Of a stretch of 5,481 bases of DNA, positions 4,848-5,481 are shown one piece after another (the first letter of the stretch is position 1; each line of letters starts with the position of its first letter). Made by a program: the position numbers and the translations under genes. The notes beneath the pieces were generated by a model, which saw only the letters and a list, made by a program, of their open reading frames with translations, did no database searches and was not told where the DNA came from. Source of the DNA: Verrucomicrobiota bacterium (lineage in GTDB: Bacteria > Verrucomicrobiota > Kiritimatiellia > CAIQIC01 > Lenti-01); contig DMJA01000101.1 in NCBI GenBank assembly GCA_003451935.1, forward strand, positions 1 through 5,481, in the 5' to 3' direction.

Positions 4848-5481
4848 TCAGCGCCCTTCCATGGACAACTGCTCTGGCGTCAGGCCGGCCAGCGATTCGA
4901 CTACCACCGTTGCGCCTGCCAAGCGCAAGATGGCGGCAGGCAGGTTCGTCGCAACGGCCATAACGGGAATCCCCGCGCCCCGCGCGGACTCGATGCCATC
5001 GGCCGTGTCTTCGATCGCCACGCAGTCGCCCGGCGCGATTCCACGCCCGGGGAACATTTCCGCGAGGCGCTTCACGCACAAGCGGTAGCTGGCCGGATCG
5101 GGCTTGCTCTGCGGCACATCCTCCGCCGTCACCTGCACCGAAAAACATCCGGCAATCCCCAGCGCCGCCAGCACGGGTCCGATGTCGCTGCGCAAGGCCC
5201 CGCTGCAGAGTCCCACGGGGCCGGTCGACGCGCAGGCCCGGACCAACTCCACCGCGCCGGGCAGGGCCGGCACGCGGCCGGCGGCGGCATGCTTCGCAAA
5301 CAACACGGCCTTGTGCGCCACGCGCCGGTGGATTTCCTCAAACGACGGCGCAATCCCCGCGCGCTTCAGCAACACCGCGAATGCGCCGCGGTCGTCGAGC
5401 CCCATCAGGTGCTCGCGATAGAACTCCCACGGCGTCGCGGGCCCCTTCCCCTCCATGGCTTCGACCATTGTCTCGTGATGT
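4848..5481 (-). CDS. HAD-superfamily phosphatase (beta-phosphoglucomutase-like), 5' partial
   Basis: 210 codons are visible and the frame is open to the right edge (HHET precedes the first internal Met at 5468), so the true start and the DxDG nucleophile motif are off-window. Visible are the helical cap (GPATPWEFYREHLMGL to about residue 70), motif II Ser93 in GLCSGALRSDI, motif III Lys126 in SKPDPASY, and the motif IV acidic pair in AIEDTADGIESARGAG (Asp158, Asp161). These residues would complete a Mg-dependent phosphatase or phosphomutase active site for a small phosphorylated metabolite; the substrate cannot be deduced. The TGA is at 4848-4850, next to the promoter of the Rrf2 gene. A decayed copy of its 5' region lies at 679-826. 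Starting translation at 5468 would discard the catalytic aspartates and is not credible. Confidence 0.88.
   Translation of the reverse strand, partial: HHETMVEAMEGKGPATPWEFYREHLMGLDDRGAFAVLLKRAGIAPSFEEIHRRVAHKAVLFAKHAAAGRVPALPGAVELVRACASTGPVGLCSGALRSDIGPVLAALGIAGCFSVQVTAEDVPQSKPDPASYRLCVKRLAEMFPGRGIAPGDCVAIEDTADGIESARGAGIPVMAVATNLPAAILRLAGATVVVESLAGLTPEQLSMEGR

Overview
The window is a GC-rich bacterial segment whose main theme is cysteine/methionine sulfur metabolism. It does not fix the organism. The Sec-exported DUF6448-like protein, the E. coli-like CysK and an HPr with an HLRV active site would fit a Gram-negative lineage, possibly near the PVC group, but I hold that with low confidence.

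Left part (1-905). The 3' part of a cysteine desulfidase / serine dehydratase alpha-like gene (cyuA/UPF0597 family) enters from the left edge on the + strand. It ends soon after its last cluster cysteine, so its C-terminus looks truncated. Next to it, on the - strand, lies a frameshifted fragment of a HAD phosphatase gene (about 679-826). It is a diverged copy of the start of the intact HAD gene at the right edge, so the two copies flank the whole central block as direct repeats.

Middle. A + strand gene (908-1558) encodes a small exported His-rich protein resembling DUF6448. It converges on a tight three-gene - strand operon read from right to left: metY (O-acetylhomoserine sulfhydrylase), an HPr-like phosphocarrier and cysK (O-acetylserine sulfhydrylase), with gaps of 20 and 25 nt. 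Upstream of metY is an Rrf2-family regulator gene on the same strand. Both the metY operon and the Rrf2 gene have good sigma-70-like promoters. In each, the -10 element lies inside the right arm of a 38-bp operator of shared layout (CGATAATCTAGT, 14-nt spacer carrying ATCGA at the same place, then ACTAG). This indicates one autoregulated repressor that also controls metY-hpr-cysK.

The regulator resembles CymR more than IscR. It lacks the IscR cysteine triad and ends in a C-terminal isoleucine (DYVI), as CysK-binding tails do. A testable model is that CysK, product of the last operon gene, binds the repressor tail and reports O-acetylserine/cysteine status, with the HPr-like protein adding a carbon/phosphotransfer input.

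Right part (4848-5481). The C-terminal 210 codons of an intact HAD-superfamily phosphatase run off the right edge on the - strand. No rRNA, tRNA, CRISPR array, transposase or convincing intrinsic terminator was found.
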